Assembly (NCBI GenBank): GCA_030145485.1
Contig: JAQYVP010000017.1
Coordinates: forward strand, 1 to 54,234
Length of the DNA: 54,234 bases
Source: Chromatiales bacterium
Lineage (GTDB): Bacteria > Pseudomonadota > Gammaproteobacteria > Chromatiales > Chromatiaceae
Direction: 5' to 3'
Both the position numbers and the translations under genes were made by a program. This document shows, piece after piece, positions 9,441-17,808 of this stretch (positions within the stretch are counted from its first letter, which is position 1; every line of letters begins with the position of its first letter). The notes under the pieces were generated by a model. It was given only the letters and a program-made list of their open reading frames with translations, was not told where the DNA came from and searched no databases.

Positions 9441-9549
9441 CTCTCGCAGAGGCGCAAAGCTTCCGCGTCCTGCTTACGCCCCTGACCTACATCCATGTAG
9501 GCCAAGCTCGCCAAGAAAAACCTTTGCGATCTTGGCGCCTTGGCGAGAG
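9441..9549. repeat. Repeat family 2, copy b
   Basis: This copy begins CTCTCGCAGAGGCGCAAAGC and ends CGCCTTGGCGAGAG. It contains CCTACATCCATGTAGG, a short palindrome also present in modified form in other copies. It lies in the 311-bp gap between gcvPA and gcvPB, together with the 80-bp palindrome at 9571-9650. Confidence 0.8.
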
Positions 9550-9570
9550 TAATTATTAAAATCTGACTTA

Positions 9571-9650
9571 TGAGGTACTTGCAAAACCCCGTCATTCCAG
9601 CATGTTTTTAGCCGGAATGACGAATTTTGGGGTTTTGCAAGAGCCTCTCA
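9571..9650. repeat. 80-bp near-palindrome (CTTGCAAAACCCC ends), MITE-like
   Basis: The left half has CTTGCAAAACCCC then TCATTCC; the right half has GGAATGA then GGGGTTTTGCAAG, with outer ends TGAGG and CCTCTCA. The whole can fold into one long hairpin around the loop ATGTTTTTA. It carries no gene. Whether it is a mobile element or a transcription stop for gcvPA cannot be decided from one copy. Confidence 0.6.
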
Positions 9651-9704
9651 TTTGTGAAGATCTTATCCAATCAATGACTTTAGTATAAGAAGGCAGTCCC
9701 AGGT

Positions 9705-11099
9705 TTAATCAAATTTTGGTGTGACAGGGCATTTCGCCTGGCGATTCATGATGCGATCGAGTTTGTCGCGAAAACCCTCGATCTGCTGTTCGGTGCGCTT
9801 CTCTGTTGCGCATACCAGTATAGCGTCTCCCAACTCCGGATACTCTGCACTCAGATTGTAACCACCGAGTACATTGTGTGCGGCCAGCGAGCGCAGTACA
9901 TTCTCTGCCGGGGCATTGATTTTCAATGCACACTCATGGAAAACAGATGATGAGAACAGTGTGTCGACACCATCGATGCTGCACAATTTTTCAACCAGTG
10001 CCGCTGTATTCGCATGTGCGGCAGCAGCAGTATGCGCCAATCCTTCTCCGCCGAGCAGCGCCATGTAGATGGTTGCGGCCGTCACCATCAATCCCTGGTT
10101 GGTGCAGATATTGGAGGTTGCCTTGGAACGGCGGATATGCTGTTCACGCGCCTGCAGTGTCAGGCTGTAGCCGCGCTTGCCGTCGAGATCCTCGGTGCCG
10201 CCGATAATGCGACCGGGCATCTGGCGTACATGCTGCTGCCGACAGCACATGAATCCCAGGTAGGGGCCGCCGGATGCGAGAGGAATTCCCAGTGGCTGGC
10301 CCTCTCCACAGCAGATATCCACGCCCTTGTCGCCCCATTCACCGGGCGGCTTGAGAATGGCCAGTGCGAGTGGATTGACCACTGCGATGCTGATGGCTCC
10401 ATTGCTCATAGCCCAGTTGGTGAGCGCATCGATATCCTCGAGTACGCCAAAAAAATTGGGCTGGGGAATGACCACTGCGGTTATGTCATCACCGCTGTAG
10501 CTGTCGAGTGCATCGAGATCGGTTTTGCCGCTTGCAGTATCAAAAGGGATCTCGATTAACTCGATTTTCTGATGGCGAACGATCGTCTGTACGGTTTTTC
10601 GATAGGCCGGGTGCAGGCTGCGCGGCAGCAGCACCCGCCTTGATTTTGACTTGCGGTTGGCGCGCACCGCCATCAATATGGACTCTGCTACTGCTGATGC
10701 GCCGTCATAGAGAGAGGCATTGGAGACATCCATGCCTGTCAGTGCGGTCATCATGGATTGATATTCATACAGCAGTTGCAGCGTTCCCTGGCTGGCTTCA
10801 GCCTGATAGGGGGTATAGGCGGTGTAGAATTCACCACGCGTAGCCAGTTCCCACACTGCAGCAGGAATATGGTGATCGTAGGCGCCGGCTCCGATGAAGC
10901 AGGCGGATTGTCCATCCGCTGCTGCCCGCTGATGCATCAGTTCAGTGATCTCCATCTCGCTTATGCCGGCGGGAATGGAATCAAGCTCACCGCATTTCAG
11001 GTCGTCGGGGATTTCATCAAACAGGCTTTCGATACTGTCGACTCCGATGCTCGACAGCATATGCTTGACATCAGCTTCGGTGTGAGGGATGAAAGGCAT
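9705..11099 (-). CDS. gcvPA: Glycine dehydrogenase (decarboxylating) subunit 1
   Basis: A 464-residue N-terminal half of the split P-protein, beginning [15 protein letters not shown]. The segment around [15 protein letters not shown] (residues ~65-80) and the [20 protein letters not shown] stretch (~95-115) are conserved in P-protein. It forms a heterotetramer with GcvPB. The gene starts 63 bp after gcvH. Separate alpha and beta subunits, instead of the single ~950-residue GcvP of enterobacteria, are seen here; this arrangement is known in other bacteria. Confidence 0.96.
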   Translation of the reverse strand: MPFIPHTEADVKHMLSSIGVDSIESLFDEIPDDLKCGELDSIPAGISEMEITELMHQRAAADGQSACFIGAGAYDHHIPAAVWELATRGEFYTAYTPYQAEASQGTLQLLYEYQSMMTALTGMDVSNASLYDGASAVAESILMAVRANRKSKSRRVLLPRSLHPAYRKTVQTIVRHQKIELIEIPFDTASGKTDLDALDSYSGDDITAVVIPQPNFFGVLEDIDALTNWAMSNGAISIAVVNPLALAILKPPGEWGDKGVDICCGEGQPLGIPLASGGPYLGFMCCRQQHVRQMPGRIIGGTEDLDGKRGYSLTLQAREQHIRRSKATSNICTNQGLMVTAATIYMALLGGEGLAHTAAAAHANTAALVEKLCSIDGVDTLFSSSVFHECALKINAPAENVLRSLAAHNVLGGYNLSAEYPELGDAILVCATEKRTEQQIEGFRDKLDRIMNRQAKCPVTPKFD

Positions 11100-11162
11100 T
11101 AAAGGAACCTCTGATTCAGTCCATGGGATGGGGGTTCGGCGGAGGGGTAATCTGCCGGGGCA

Positions 11163-11558
11163 TTAATGCCCCTCATCCTGTGCATGCTTCACATAGGCGT
11201 CTGCATCCAGTAATGTATCCAGTTCGCTGCTATCGGCGAGTTTTAGCGTAAACAGCCAGCCCTCTTCGTAGGGTGAATCGTTGATGCTTTCCGGTGCGTC
11301 AATCAGAACTTCATTGACGCCTAGAACTTTTCCCGACAGCGGGCTGTAGATGTCGGAAGCGGCCTTGACTGATTCAACCACGGCGATTTCGTCACCTGCC
11401 GCTACGTCACTGCCGGCTTCCGGCAACTCGACGAAAACCAGGTCGCCAAGCAGCTCCTGAGCATGATCGCTGATGCCGACAGTAACAGTGCTGTCACCAT
11501 TATCCTTGACCCATTCGTGTGTTTTTGCGTATTTTAGCCCATCGGGGGTATTGCTCAT
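11163..11558 (-). CDS. gcvH: Glycine cleavage system H protein
   Basis: A 131-residue lipoyl carrier. The lipoylated lysine is in [14 protein letters not shown] (Lys ~65), the diagnostic motif, preceded by the expected [10 protein letters not shown] strand. It shuttles the aminomethyl group from P-protein to T-protein and is reoxidised by dihydrolipoyl dehydrogenase, which is not in this window. It lies between gcvT (164 bp upstream, gap filled by a repeat) and gcvPA (63 bp). Confidence 0.97.
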   Translation of the reverse strand: MSNTPDGLKYAKTHEWVKDNGDSTVTVGISDHAQELLGDLVFVELPEAGSDVAAGDEIAVVESVKAASDIYSPLSGKVLGVNEVLIDAPESINDSPYEEGWLFTLKLADSSELDTLLDADAYVKHAQDEGH

Positions 11559-11607
11559 GAGAGTGCTCCATGAAGGTCGGTTTTAAGTTTTAAGTCTTAA
11601 ATAAAGT

Positions 11608-11715
11608 CTCTCGCCAGGAACGCCATGATTGCTAAGGTTTTTCTTGGCGAGCTTTGCGTCTTTGCGAGAGAAAATAATTTTTTTCATGCCTTGCCAGTCT
11701 GGGACTTGGTCTCGC
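11608..11715. repeat. Repeat family 2, copy c (short, inverted)
   Basis: The core 11608-11670 runs from CTCTCGCC to TTTGCGAGAG and lacks the central module of the longer copies. Beyond it, CATGCCTTGCCAGTCTGGGA...GGTCTCGCTAG is the reverse complement of the left arm of copies a and d, so this copy is inverted relative to them. It fills the gap between gcvT and gcvH. Confidence 0.75.
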
Positions 11716-11722
11716 TAGGTTA

Positions 11723-12814
11723 TTATAGCTTGGTGGCGAGTTTGCCGTGACGTACAAAAGGATATTTTACAACCTTGACTGGCAGACGTTTGCCGCGCAT
11801 TTCCACATCAAAACCGTGGGGTGAGCCGGTCTCTATGCGGGCGAGCGCGATACTGCGTTCAAGAGTGGGCGAGAAGCCGCCCGAAGTAATCTCGCCTATC
11901 TGCTTGTCTGCATCAAACAGCTTTTGATGACTGCGCAGTATACCCCGTCCTTCGAGGACAAGGCCGACAAGCTGCTGAGTGATGCCTGTTTTTTTCTGCT
12001 TCTCCAGCGCCTCGCGACCGATAAATGCGCGCTCTTCGGGCTCCAATGCGACCGTCCAGCCGAGCCCGGAAACCAGGGGGGTGGTGGTTTCGTCCATATC
12101 CTGGCCATATAGATTCATGCCTGCTTCGAGGCGCAGGGTATCGCGTGAACCCAGGCCGCAGGGACGTACTCCTGCATCGATCAGCTCATTCCACAGGGTG
12201 ACACAGTTACTCTGAGGCAGTAAAATCTCAAATCCATCCTCACCGGTATAACCTGTGCGGGCAACGAACCAGCTTGGATCCCACACGGCTGAAAATGGCT
12301 TCAGTTCTGCGGCAGACTCACGCAACTCATCATTCAGCAACGGCAGTGTTAATTCAATCGCCTTGGGTCCCTGTACGGCAATCATCGCCATGTCGCTGCG
12401 CGGAAGTACTTCGATGCCGAAGACACCAACCTGCTCCATGATCCAGCCAAGGTCTTTTTGCGCTGTGGAGGCATTGACGACAATGCGATACCAGGTTTCA
12501 TCCATGAAATAGACGATCAGGTCATCGATCACCCCGCCCTGTGAATTGAGCATGCAGGAGTAGAGGGCCCGGCCAGTGGATTTGAGTTTCGCCACATCGT
12601 TGGCGAGCAGGTGGCGCAGATAGCGTTTACAGTCACTGCCTTTGAGGTCGATAATCTGCATGTGGGAGACGTCGAACATGCCTGCGTGCTGCCGAATGGC
12701 ATGGTGCTCCTCGATCTGGGAACCGTAATGCACCGGCATTTCCCAGCCGCCGAAAGGTACCATGCGCGCACCCAGATCGTGATGCGTCTGGTTCAGAATC
12801 GTTTTTTTATCCAT
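11723..12814 (-). CDS. gcvT: Aminomethyltransferase (glycine cleavage T protein)
   Basis: A 363-residue tetrahydrofolate-dependent aminomethyltransferase. The N-terminal MVPFGGWEMPVHY motif (residues 18-30), FDVSHM (48-53), VQGPKA and the C-terminal EITSGGFSPTLERSIALA are family marks. It releases ammonia and 5,10-methylene-THF from aminomethyl-GcvH. It is first in the gcv series, preceded by a promoter-like sequence (12894-12922). I saw no glycine riboswitch in the short leader. Confidence 0.96.
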   Translation of the reverse strand: MDKKTILNQTHHDLGARMVPFGGWEMPVHYGSQIEEHHAIRQHAGMFDVSHMQIIDLKGSDCKRYLRHLLANDVAKLKSTGRALYSCMLNSQGGVIDDLIVYFMDETWYRIVVNASTAQKDLGWIMEQVGVFGIEVLPRSDMAMIAVQGPKAIELTLPLLNDELRESAAELKPFSAVWDPSWFVARTGYTGEDGFEILLPQSNCVTLWNELIDAGVRPCGLGSRDTLRLEAGMNLYGQDMDETTTPLVSGLGWTVALEPEERAFIGREALEKQKKTGITQQLVGLVLEGRGILRSHQKLFDADKQIGEITSGGFSPTLERSIALARIETGSPHGFDVEMRGKRLPVKVVKYPFVRHGKLATKL

Positions 12815-12893
12815 AGGGTGGCTCGGTAGTGTCAGGCGTTGGGTTGGCCAGTGATATTCCGATTATTCTCACAGGGGCATGGTTGAACATGAG

Positions 12894-12922
12894 ACTATAG
12901 CTTGAGAGCAGTTTTGGAGCAA
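12894..12922 (-). promoter_or_regulatory. Sigma-70-like promoter for gcvT
   Basis: On the minus strand TTGCTC (12922-12917) and TATAGT (12899-12894) are separated by exactly 17 bases. Transcription would begin near 12887, leaving a leader of about 70 bases before gcvT. The promoter abuts the MITE at 12937. This is pattern matching only. Confidence 0.5.
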
Positions 12923-12936
12923 ATGTAAAAAATTGG

Positions 12937-13108
12937 GCAACTATTCAGCATCTTGTCAGAAAGGCGAACCAAGTCACTGTTTTCGGGTATATCTTCCGGA
13001 AACGTATGAGGCAGGGATGCCGAGTCGAGCCTACAAGGATGTATTCACGGCGTTTTCCGGAAGATATACTTGGAGACAGTGACGGCCTTGCAAGTACTGA
13101 ATAGTTTA
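12937..13108. mobile_element. MITE, ~172 bp, family 1 copy A
   Basis: The ends are GCAACTATTCAGCATCTTG and CAAGTACTGAATAGTTTA. It is over 90% identical by eye to copy B (51661-51832) read in reverse. Long internal arms starting GTCACTG and ending CAGTGAC pair with each other. The 8-bp flanks do not match well (AAAATTGG / AAATTTAT), so this copy looks older. It occupies the gcvT-murJ divergent gap; the rest of this 469-bp gap holds the gcvT promoter and about 175 bp before murJ in which I see only a weak TATACT (-10-like) at 13217. Confidence 0.8.
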
Positions 13109-13283
13109 AAATTTATTTCCCCCGGATGAGTCGACAATGATCCAGGTCAAGCGCATGAAAAATATCCCCTTCCAGGAATTGAGGCGTAGATCCTGCTTCA
13201 TGCGCAAAACGGTCGGATGTATACTACCCGTTTTTCCCCGATCTCTGTAGCGGAGACTGGTTCTGAATCGAAGGTAAAAATCT

Positions 13284-14825
13284 TTGCATCTGATGCATGC
13301 GCTGGCGAAAGTTGGCGGAAATACCACCCTCTCCCGTATTCTTGGATTTGTTCGAGATCTGGTGTTTGCGCGCCTGTTTGGCGCCAACGAGATGACGGAT
13401 GCTTTTTTTGTTGCTTTCAAGATCCCCAACTTTCTGCGCCGCCTGTTTGCAGAAGGCGCCTTCTCTGTTGCTTTTGTGCCGGTGCTTTCCGAATATAAAG
13501 CGACACGTAGTTTTGATGATCTGAAAACCTTTGTTGATCACATCGCCAGTACCCTCGGGCTGGTGCTGCTGATCGTTTCTGTCGTTGGTGTTCTCGCGGC
13601 GCCGCTGCTGATCGCGCTGTTTGCTCCGGGATGGTATTTTGGTGACGGTGGCGATGCAGAGCTTGCAGCGGATATGTTGCGCCTCACCTTTCCCTACCTG
13701 CTGTTTATCTCGCTGACAGCATTTGCCGGCGGCATATTCAATACCCATAACCAGTTCGGTATTCCCTCTTTTACGCCGGTGCTGCTGAATCTGGTGTTGA
13801 TCGCCTGTGCCTACTGGCTGTCGCCTTTTGTCGATCCACCGATCATGTCGTTGGCGTGGGGAGTGCTGATCGCAGGTATTGCTCAATTTACATTCCAGCT
13901 GCCATTTCTCTATCGCCTGAAACTGCTGCCAAAATTTACCACGCCGACTTTCAAAGACGAGGGCATCAGTCGCGTGCTGAAGTTGATGGCCCCGGCAATC
14001 TTCGGCGTCTCTGTCACCCAGTTGAATCTGCTGCTCGACACGCTGATCGCCTCCTTTTTACAGAAGGGAAGCATCTCCTGGCTCTATTACTCTGATCGTC
14101 TGATGGAGTTTCCGGTAGGGATATTGGGGGTGGCGCTGGGAACCGTCATCTTGCCCAATCTCTCCAGAAAGCATGCTGAATCCTCTCCGCGGGAGTTTTC
14201 CGAGATGCTCGACTGGGCCCTGCGCTGGGCGATATTGCTGGGTATTCCGGCAGCGGTAGGTTTGCTGGTGCTGGCCGGTCCGCTGATTGCAACGCTGTTC
14301 CAGTCGGATGTGTTCGATGCGCATGATGTGCAAATGGCGCGTTTGAGTCTCATGGCCTATTCCTGCGGGCTGATTCCCTTCATGGTGATCAAGGTGTTGG
14401 CGCCGGGCTTCTATGCGCGGCAGGATACGAAGACGCCGGTGAAGATAGCGATCGTAGCGATGGTCGTCAATATGGTGATGAATCTCATCTTGATGCAGTT
14501 TTTACAGCATGCAGGTCTGGCACTGGCTACCTCGATCGCCGCGATGGTCAATGCCTTGCTGCTATTTTGGGTCTTGCGTAAAAGAGAGATCTATCAACCG
14601 CCTCCGGGCTGGCCGTTGCTGCTGCTGCGGGCGGCAATAGCAGCAGCAGTGATGGGCGCAATGCTCTACTGGCTGGCAGGTCCTTTGCAGCAGTGGCTGG
14701 TTTCAGACTGGAGATGGCAAACCGGCCATCTTGCCGCCTGGGTGATTATCGGTGTGTTAGTCTATTTCGGCGCTTTGGCTATTGTCGGGGTTCGTGTCAG
14801 GGATTTTCGTGGCCGGAAAGTTTGA
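13284..14825 (+). CDS. murJ: Lipid II flippase MurJ (MviN)
   Basis: A ~513-residue MOP-superfamily membrane protein with about 14 hydrophobic segments. The N-terminal sequence TTLSRILGFVRDLVFARLFGA (split here from residue 14) is the family hallmark, with the conserved Arg residues used in lipid II transport. It flips undecaprenyl-PP-MurNAc(pentapeptide)-GlcNAc to the periplasm. I use the TTG at 13284 because AAGGT lies 8 bases upstream; the first ATG, at 13293, would leave the ribosome site too far away. It ends 177 bp before a convergent oxidase gene. Confidence 0.94.
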   Translation: MHLMHALAKVGGNTTLSRILGFVRDLVFARLFGANEMTDAFFVAFKIPNFLRRLFAEGAFSVAFVPVLSEYKATRSFDDLKTFVDHIASTLGLVLLIVSVVGVLAAPLLIALFAPGWYFGDGGDAELAADMLRLTFPYLLFISLTAFAGGIFNTHNQFGIPSFTPVLLNLVLIACAYWLSPFVDPPIMSLAWGVLIAGIAQFTFQLPFLYRLKLLPKFTTPTFKDEGISRVLKLMAPAIFGVSVTQLNLLLDTLIASFLQKGSISWLYYSDRLMEFPVGILGVALGTVILPNLSRKHAESSPREFSEMLDWALRWAILLGIPAAVGLLVLAGPLIATLFQSDVFDAHDVQMARLSLMAYSCGLIPFMVIKVLAPGFYARQDTKTPVKIAIVAMVVNMVMNLILMQFLQHAGLALATSIAAMVNALLLFWVLRKREIYQPPPGWPLLLLRAAIAAAVMGAMLYWLAGPLQQWLVSDWRWQTGHLAAWVIIGVLVYFGALAIVGVRVRDFRGRKV

Positions 14826-14902
14826 TGGCTGGTGAGTCAAAACTGCAGATTGTAGTTTACTACAGTAGCAATTTTCAATGCGGCAATGCAATAGAGTGTC
14901 GG

Positions 14903-15000
14903 TTTTTTAAAAGACTTTTACCACGAAGCACACGAAGACCACGAAGAATCAATTGGGTAAAAAATATCTTCGTGCTCTTCGTGGTGAGTTTTTCTCTACT
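14903..15000. repeat. CACGAAGA repeat, family 3 copy a
   Basis: The sequence ACTTTTACCACGAAGCACACG, then ACCACGAAGA, followed by TCTTCGTGCTCTTCGTGG forms an inverted repeat of a 9-base unit around an AT-rich centre. It lies between the convergent genes murJ and the FAD oxidase, where the hairpin could act as a two-way terminator. A second copy is at 22622-22732. Confidence 0.75.
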
Positions 15001-15002
15001 AT

Positions 15003-16412
15003 TCAGGATTTCTGCTCCGGCAAGGTCTTGCCAGGGTTCAGGATATTGTTTGGATCGAACTGACGTTTGATTTGATGCATTAACTGCAGCGCAACCGGAT
15101 CCAGTTCCCGTGCGATGTAATCACGTTTTACAATGCCGACGCCATGTTCTCCGGAGAGGGTTCCCTGCAGTTCCAGCACCAGTGAGAAGACATCCGACAG
15201 ACATGCTTCGGCGCGCGCAGTCTCGCCGGGATCATCCGGATTTGTCAGCAGGTTGACGTGGATATTGCCGTTGCCTGCATGGCCGAAATTGACAATCTGT
15301 ATGCGGTGTTGCAGCGACAGTTGTTCCAGCCCCTCGATCAGGCGCGGCAGTTGTGATATTGGTACCACCACATCCTCGTTGATTTTTTTCGGTGCAATGT
15401 TGCGCAGCGCTGGTGATAGCGCCTTGCGTGTCCTCCACAACTGATCCACCTCCTGTTGAGAGGCGGCGATGCGCAGTTCTATGCAGCCATCGACCCTGGC
15501 GGCGGCGGCGACCTGTGCAGCGGCCTCATCAATCGCATGCTCCATGGCATCGACCTCGATCATCAGCACAGCGCCGATATCGCCATCAAGCTGCAAATCC
15601 GAAAAATCCCGTACCATCTGCAATGCGGAATGATCCATAAACTCCAGTGCACAGGGTGTCACAGGCTGTGACATGATTGCGGCTACTGCACGCGCAGCTG
15701 CATGGATATCACGGTAGCTGGCGCGCATGGTGCGCCTGCTTTCGGACTCTGGCGTGAGTTTCAGGGTGGCCTCGGTAATCACCCCGAGGGTTCCTTCCGA
15801 GCCGATCAGGAGGCGTGTCAGATCATAGCCGACGACGCCTTTGGTGGTCAGTGTGCCGGTGTGAAAGCTTTTCGCATCTCCGCTAATGGCTGTCAATGCC
15901 AGAGTATTTTCTCTTGGAGTGCCGTATTTCACGGCTCGGGGACCGGCCGAGTTATAGGCAAGGTTTCCGCCGATAGTGCATACCTCTGCACTGGTCGGAT
16001 CGGGCGGCCAAAAGAACCCGTGTTGCGCTGACTCCCGCTGCAATGCAGCATTGGTAACACCTGGCTGGACGGTGGCGGTACGGTTGACTGGATCGATGCC
16101 GATGATCTTCTGCATGCGTTCAAATGAGAGTACAACAGCATGCTGAAGCGGCACTGTTGCTCCTGTTGTACCAGTGCCACTGCCGCGGCAGACGAGAGGC
16201 ACCCCGGCTTGATTACAGACTTCGATGATGTCCTGGACTTGCGAGTGCGTAGTGGCAAATACAACTGCTCCCGGCTGCGCCTGTAGGCGGCTATTGTCAT
16301 AGCCGTAGGGCCAGCAGTCGGAGGTTTTTGTCAGCAGGCAGTCACTGCCTGCAGCAGCAGCAAGGTTGCGGAAAAATGCTGATGAGATTTTTTTGCTGTC
16401 GATGATTTTCAC
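15003..16412 (-). CDS. FAD-linked oxidase of the GlcD / D-lactate dehydrogenase family
   Basis: A 469-residue flavoprotein. The FAD-binding PCMH-type domain occupies residues ~40-220, with VCRGSGTGTTGATVPL (~83-98) binding the diphosphate and VCTIGGNLAYNSAGPRAVKYG (split over ~145-166) as second FAD contact. The C-terminal FAD-oxidase domain has NFGHAGNGNIHVN (metal-binding histidines) and LSGEHGVGIVKR near the end. Such enzymes oxidise D-2-hydroxy acids (D-lactate, glycolate) and pass electrons to a quinone or partner. No glcE/glcF partner is present, so substrate is open. Its start overlaps the upstream lipoprotein gene by four bases. Confidence 0.85.
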   Translation of the reverse strand: MKIIDSKKISSAFFRNLAAAAGSDCLLTKTSDCWPYGYDNSRLQAQPGAVVFATTHSQVQDIIEVCNQAGVPLVCRGSGTGTTGATVPLQHAVVLSFERMQKIIGIDPVNRTATVQPGVTNAALQRESAQHGFFWPPDPTSAEVCTIGGNLAYNSAGPRAVKYGTPRENTLALTAISGDAKSFHTGTLTTKGVVGYDLTRLLIGSEGTLGVITEATLKLTPESESRRTMRASYRDIHAAARAVAAIMSQPVTPCALEFMDHSALQMVRDFSDLQLDGDIGAVLMIEVDAMEHAIDEAAAQVAAAARVDGCIELRIAASQQEVDQLWRTRKALSPALRNIAPKKINEDVVVPISQLPRLIEGLEQLSLQHRIQIVNFGHAGNGNIHVNLLTNPDDPGETARAEACLSDVFSLVLELQGTLSGEHGVGIVKRDYIARELDPVALQLMHQIKRQFDPNNILNPGKTLPEQKS

Positions 16413-17020
16413 CTTTCAATAAATTCAAAGATCCCGATGACCTTTTTTACGCCACTGATGCCGCGCACCTGTGCGACGATTGCAGGCCCCTCTACGGCAG
16501 TCACCAGGCCGAGTAGATAGACATTTCCCAGCGTGGTGGAGATCTTGACCCGGGTTGGATCGAATCCTTTAATGCTGATCCGCCACAGTGAACCTTTGAT
16601 TTTACTGGTTAGGGCGGCATCCCTGCTGATATCCAGATTGCTTGCACGGGCTCTGATTTCAACTTCATTATAGACGGATTTGAGCTTGGGCTGTGTGCTG
16701 ACAAGATGTGCGAATTGATCTGCCAGTTGCCGGGATTCGGCTTGTCCAAAAATCAATACGCGGCGATTAAAACTGGTGACATGGATGCGTGAGTGTTCGG
16801 AAATTTCAGGATGATTGCTGAGAGTGGCCCTGGCGCGCAGTTTGATCTCCTGATCATCCATGACAGTTGCTGTCGTCCGTCTGTCGTGCATGGTTGAAGC
16901 AACGGTTGCTGTGGTTGCAACGATAGCAGCAGCGCAACTTTCAAGCAGTAGGAGGGAGATGAGTAGGGCGAGGCAGAGGACAAGTTTCCTTGCGAGAATC
17001 ATTCTAGAAATTTGACTCAT
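16409..17020 (-). CDS. BON-domain outer-membrane lipoprotein (DolP/YraP-like)
   Basis: A 203-residue predicted lipoprotein: hydrophobic signal ending LLLLESC (Cys ~29; Glu at -2 is a little unusual) followed by two BON domains, residues ~55-125 and ~130-200. The second ends VRGISGVKKVIGIFEFIE, a typical BON strand-helix. Homologues (DolP) bind anionic phospholipid at the division site and support outer-membrane integrity. The context rsmI / lpoA / yraN / dolP is the conserved enterobacterial order (diaA is missing). The chosen ATG at 17020 lies in the arm of a repeat; ATG 17002 is an alternative; neither has a clear ribosome site. Confidence 0.82.
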   Translation of the reverse strand: MSQISRMILARKLVLCLALLISLLLLESCAAAIVATTATVASTMHDRRTTATVMDDQEIKLRARATLSNHPEISEHSRIHVTSFNRRVLIFGQAESRQLADQFAHLVSTQPKLKSVYNEVEIRARASNLDISRDAALTSKIKGSLWRISIKGFDPTRVKISTTLGNVYLLGLVTAVEGPAIVAQVRGISGVKKVIGIFEFIER

Positions 17021-17260
17021 TTATAAAGATGTTGGCCATTTAAGGATTACTAGCGAGACCGTGTCTCAGACTGACAAGGCATGAAAAAATTATTTCTCTC
17101 GCAAAGCTTTCGCGTCCTGCTCACGCCCCTCACCTACGATCCCTGTAGGCGAAGACGCAAAGCACGCCAAGAAAACCCTTTGCGCTCTTTGCGCCTTGGC
17201 GAGAGATTTTTTTAAAACTTGACTCATTTGTAAACATGTTGGCCTTTCAAGAATTTCTAG
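17011..17260. repeat. Repeat family 2, copy d, with 43-bp direct arms
   Basis: The core 17096-17205 (CTCTCGCAAAGC...CTTGGCGAGAG) includes the central module with CACCTACGATCCCTGTAGG. It is flanked by direct repeats of 43 bp, 17011-17053 and 17218-17260, each running from TTGACTCATTT to TAG and differing at about eight positions. The right arm contains the yraN stop codon and the left arm the dolP start codon. Confidence 0.8.
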
Positions 17261-17613
17261 TACGCTGCTTCAAAGGCATTTTTGATCCACTCGATTTTGA
17301 TTTCCGGCTGGGCTACGATGGCAACGACGTCAAAGCGGCAGGGTTTGTCGGCACCATGTTGTTGCAGATAGAAATTTGCAGTTCGTGTCAGGCGGCTCTG
17401 TTTGGTGCGACTGATGGATGCCGCCGGGGTACCGTAAAGGCTGTTTTTTCGGTAGCGGACCTCGACAAAAACGAGATGATTCCTGTGCAGCATGATCAGG
17501 TCGATTTCACCCATACGGCACAGGAAGTTGCGTGTGACCAGTTTAAGTCCGTGCGATTTTAGATAATCGAGCGCATATTGCTCGGCTCGTCCGCCTGTCT
17601 CCCTGCTGTTCAC
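17257..17613 (-). CDS. yraN: YraN family protein (UPF0102, endonuclease-like fold)
   Basis: A 118-residue protein with the family core: GRAEQYALDYL near the start, GEIDLIMLHRNHLVFVEVRYR (split; ~35-55) with the Asp and Glu-x-Arg of the predicted PD-(D/E)xK nuclease active site, and an ending DVVAI. The function is not established. The start is GTG at 17613 with no strong ribosome site. It lies between lpoA and dolP as in enterobacteria. The stop falls in the arm of repeat family 2. Confidence 0.88.
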   Translation of the reverse strand: MNSRETGGRAEQYALDYLKSHGLKLVTRNFLCRMGEIDLIMLHRNHLVFVEVRYRKNSLYGTPAASISRTKQSRLTRTANFYLQQHGADKPCRFDVVAIVAQPEIKIEWIKNAFEAAY

Positions 17614-17808
17614 TCTGGTATCAGCAGTATGAGGTGTTGGCGGGGGAGTGTCGTTTCGAGTTGGAACTGATGCTCATTCGAGGTGCGTATAAGGGTCTGT
17701 GTAACGGTTTACAATCCGAAATTTATTTGTGCTGGCGGTTTAGGGGCCGGGATGTACCGGATAAAAATGGACAGGGAATCTGCTGCAAAGGAGTTTTTCG
17801 CAAGTCGA

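Noticed and set aside
12815-12893. Glycine riboswitch before gcvT
   Set aside because: The leader is only about 70 bases and lacks the conserved paired aptamer sequences.
13155-13250. 31-codon frame and a TGAT-N4-GTCA (FNR-like) sequence at 13137-13150 upstream of murJ
   Set aside because: The frame is short and resembles nothing known; the FNR-like site deviates at both outer positions and neither gcvT nor murJ is an expected target.
14903-15000. CRISPR-like array from repeated CACGAAGA units
   Set aside because: The units are 9 bases, abut each other without spacers, and are arranged as an inverted repeat.
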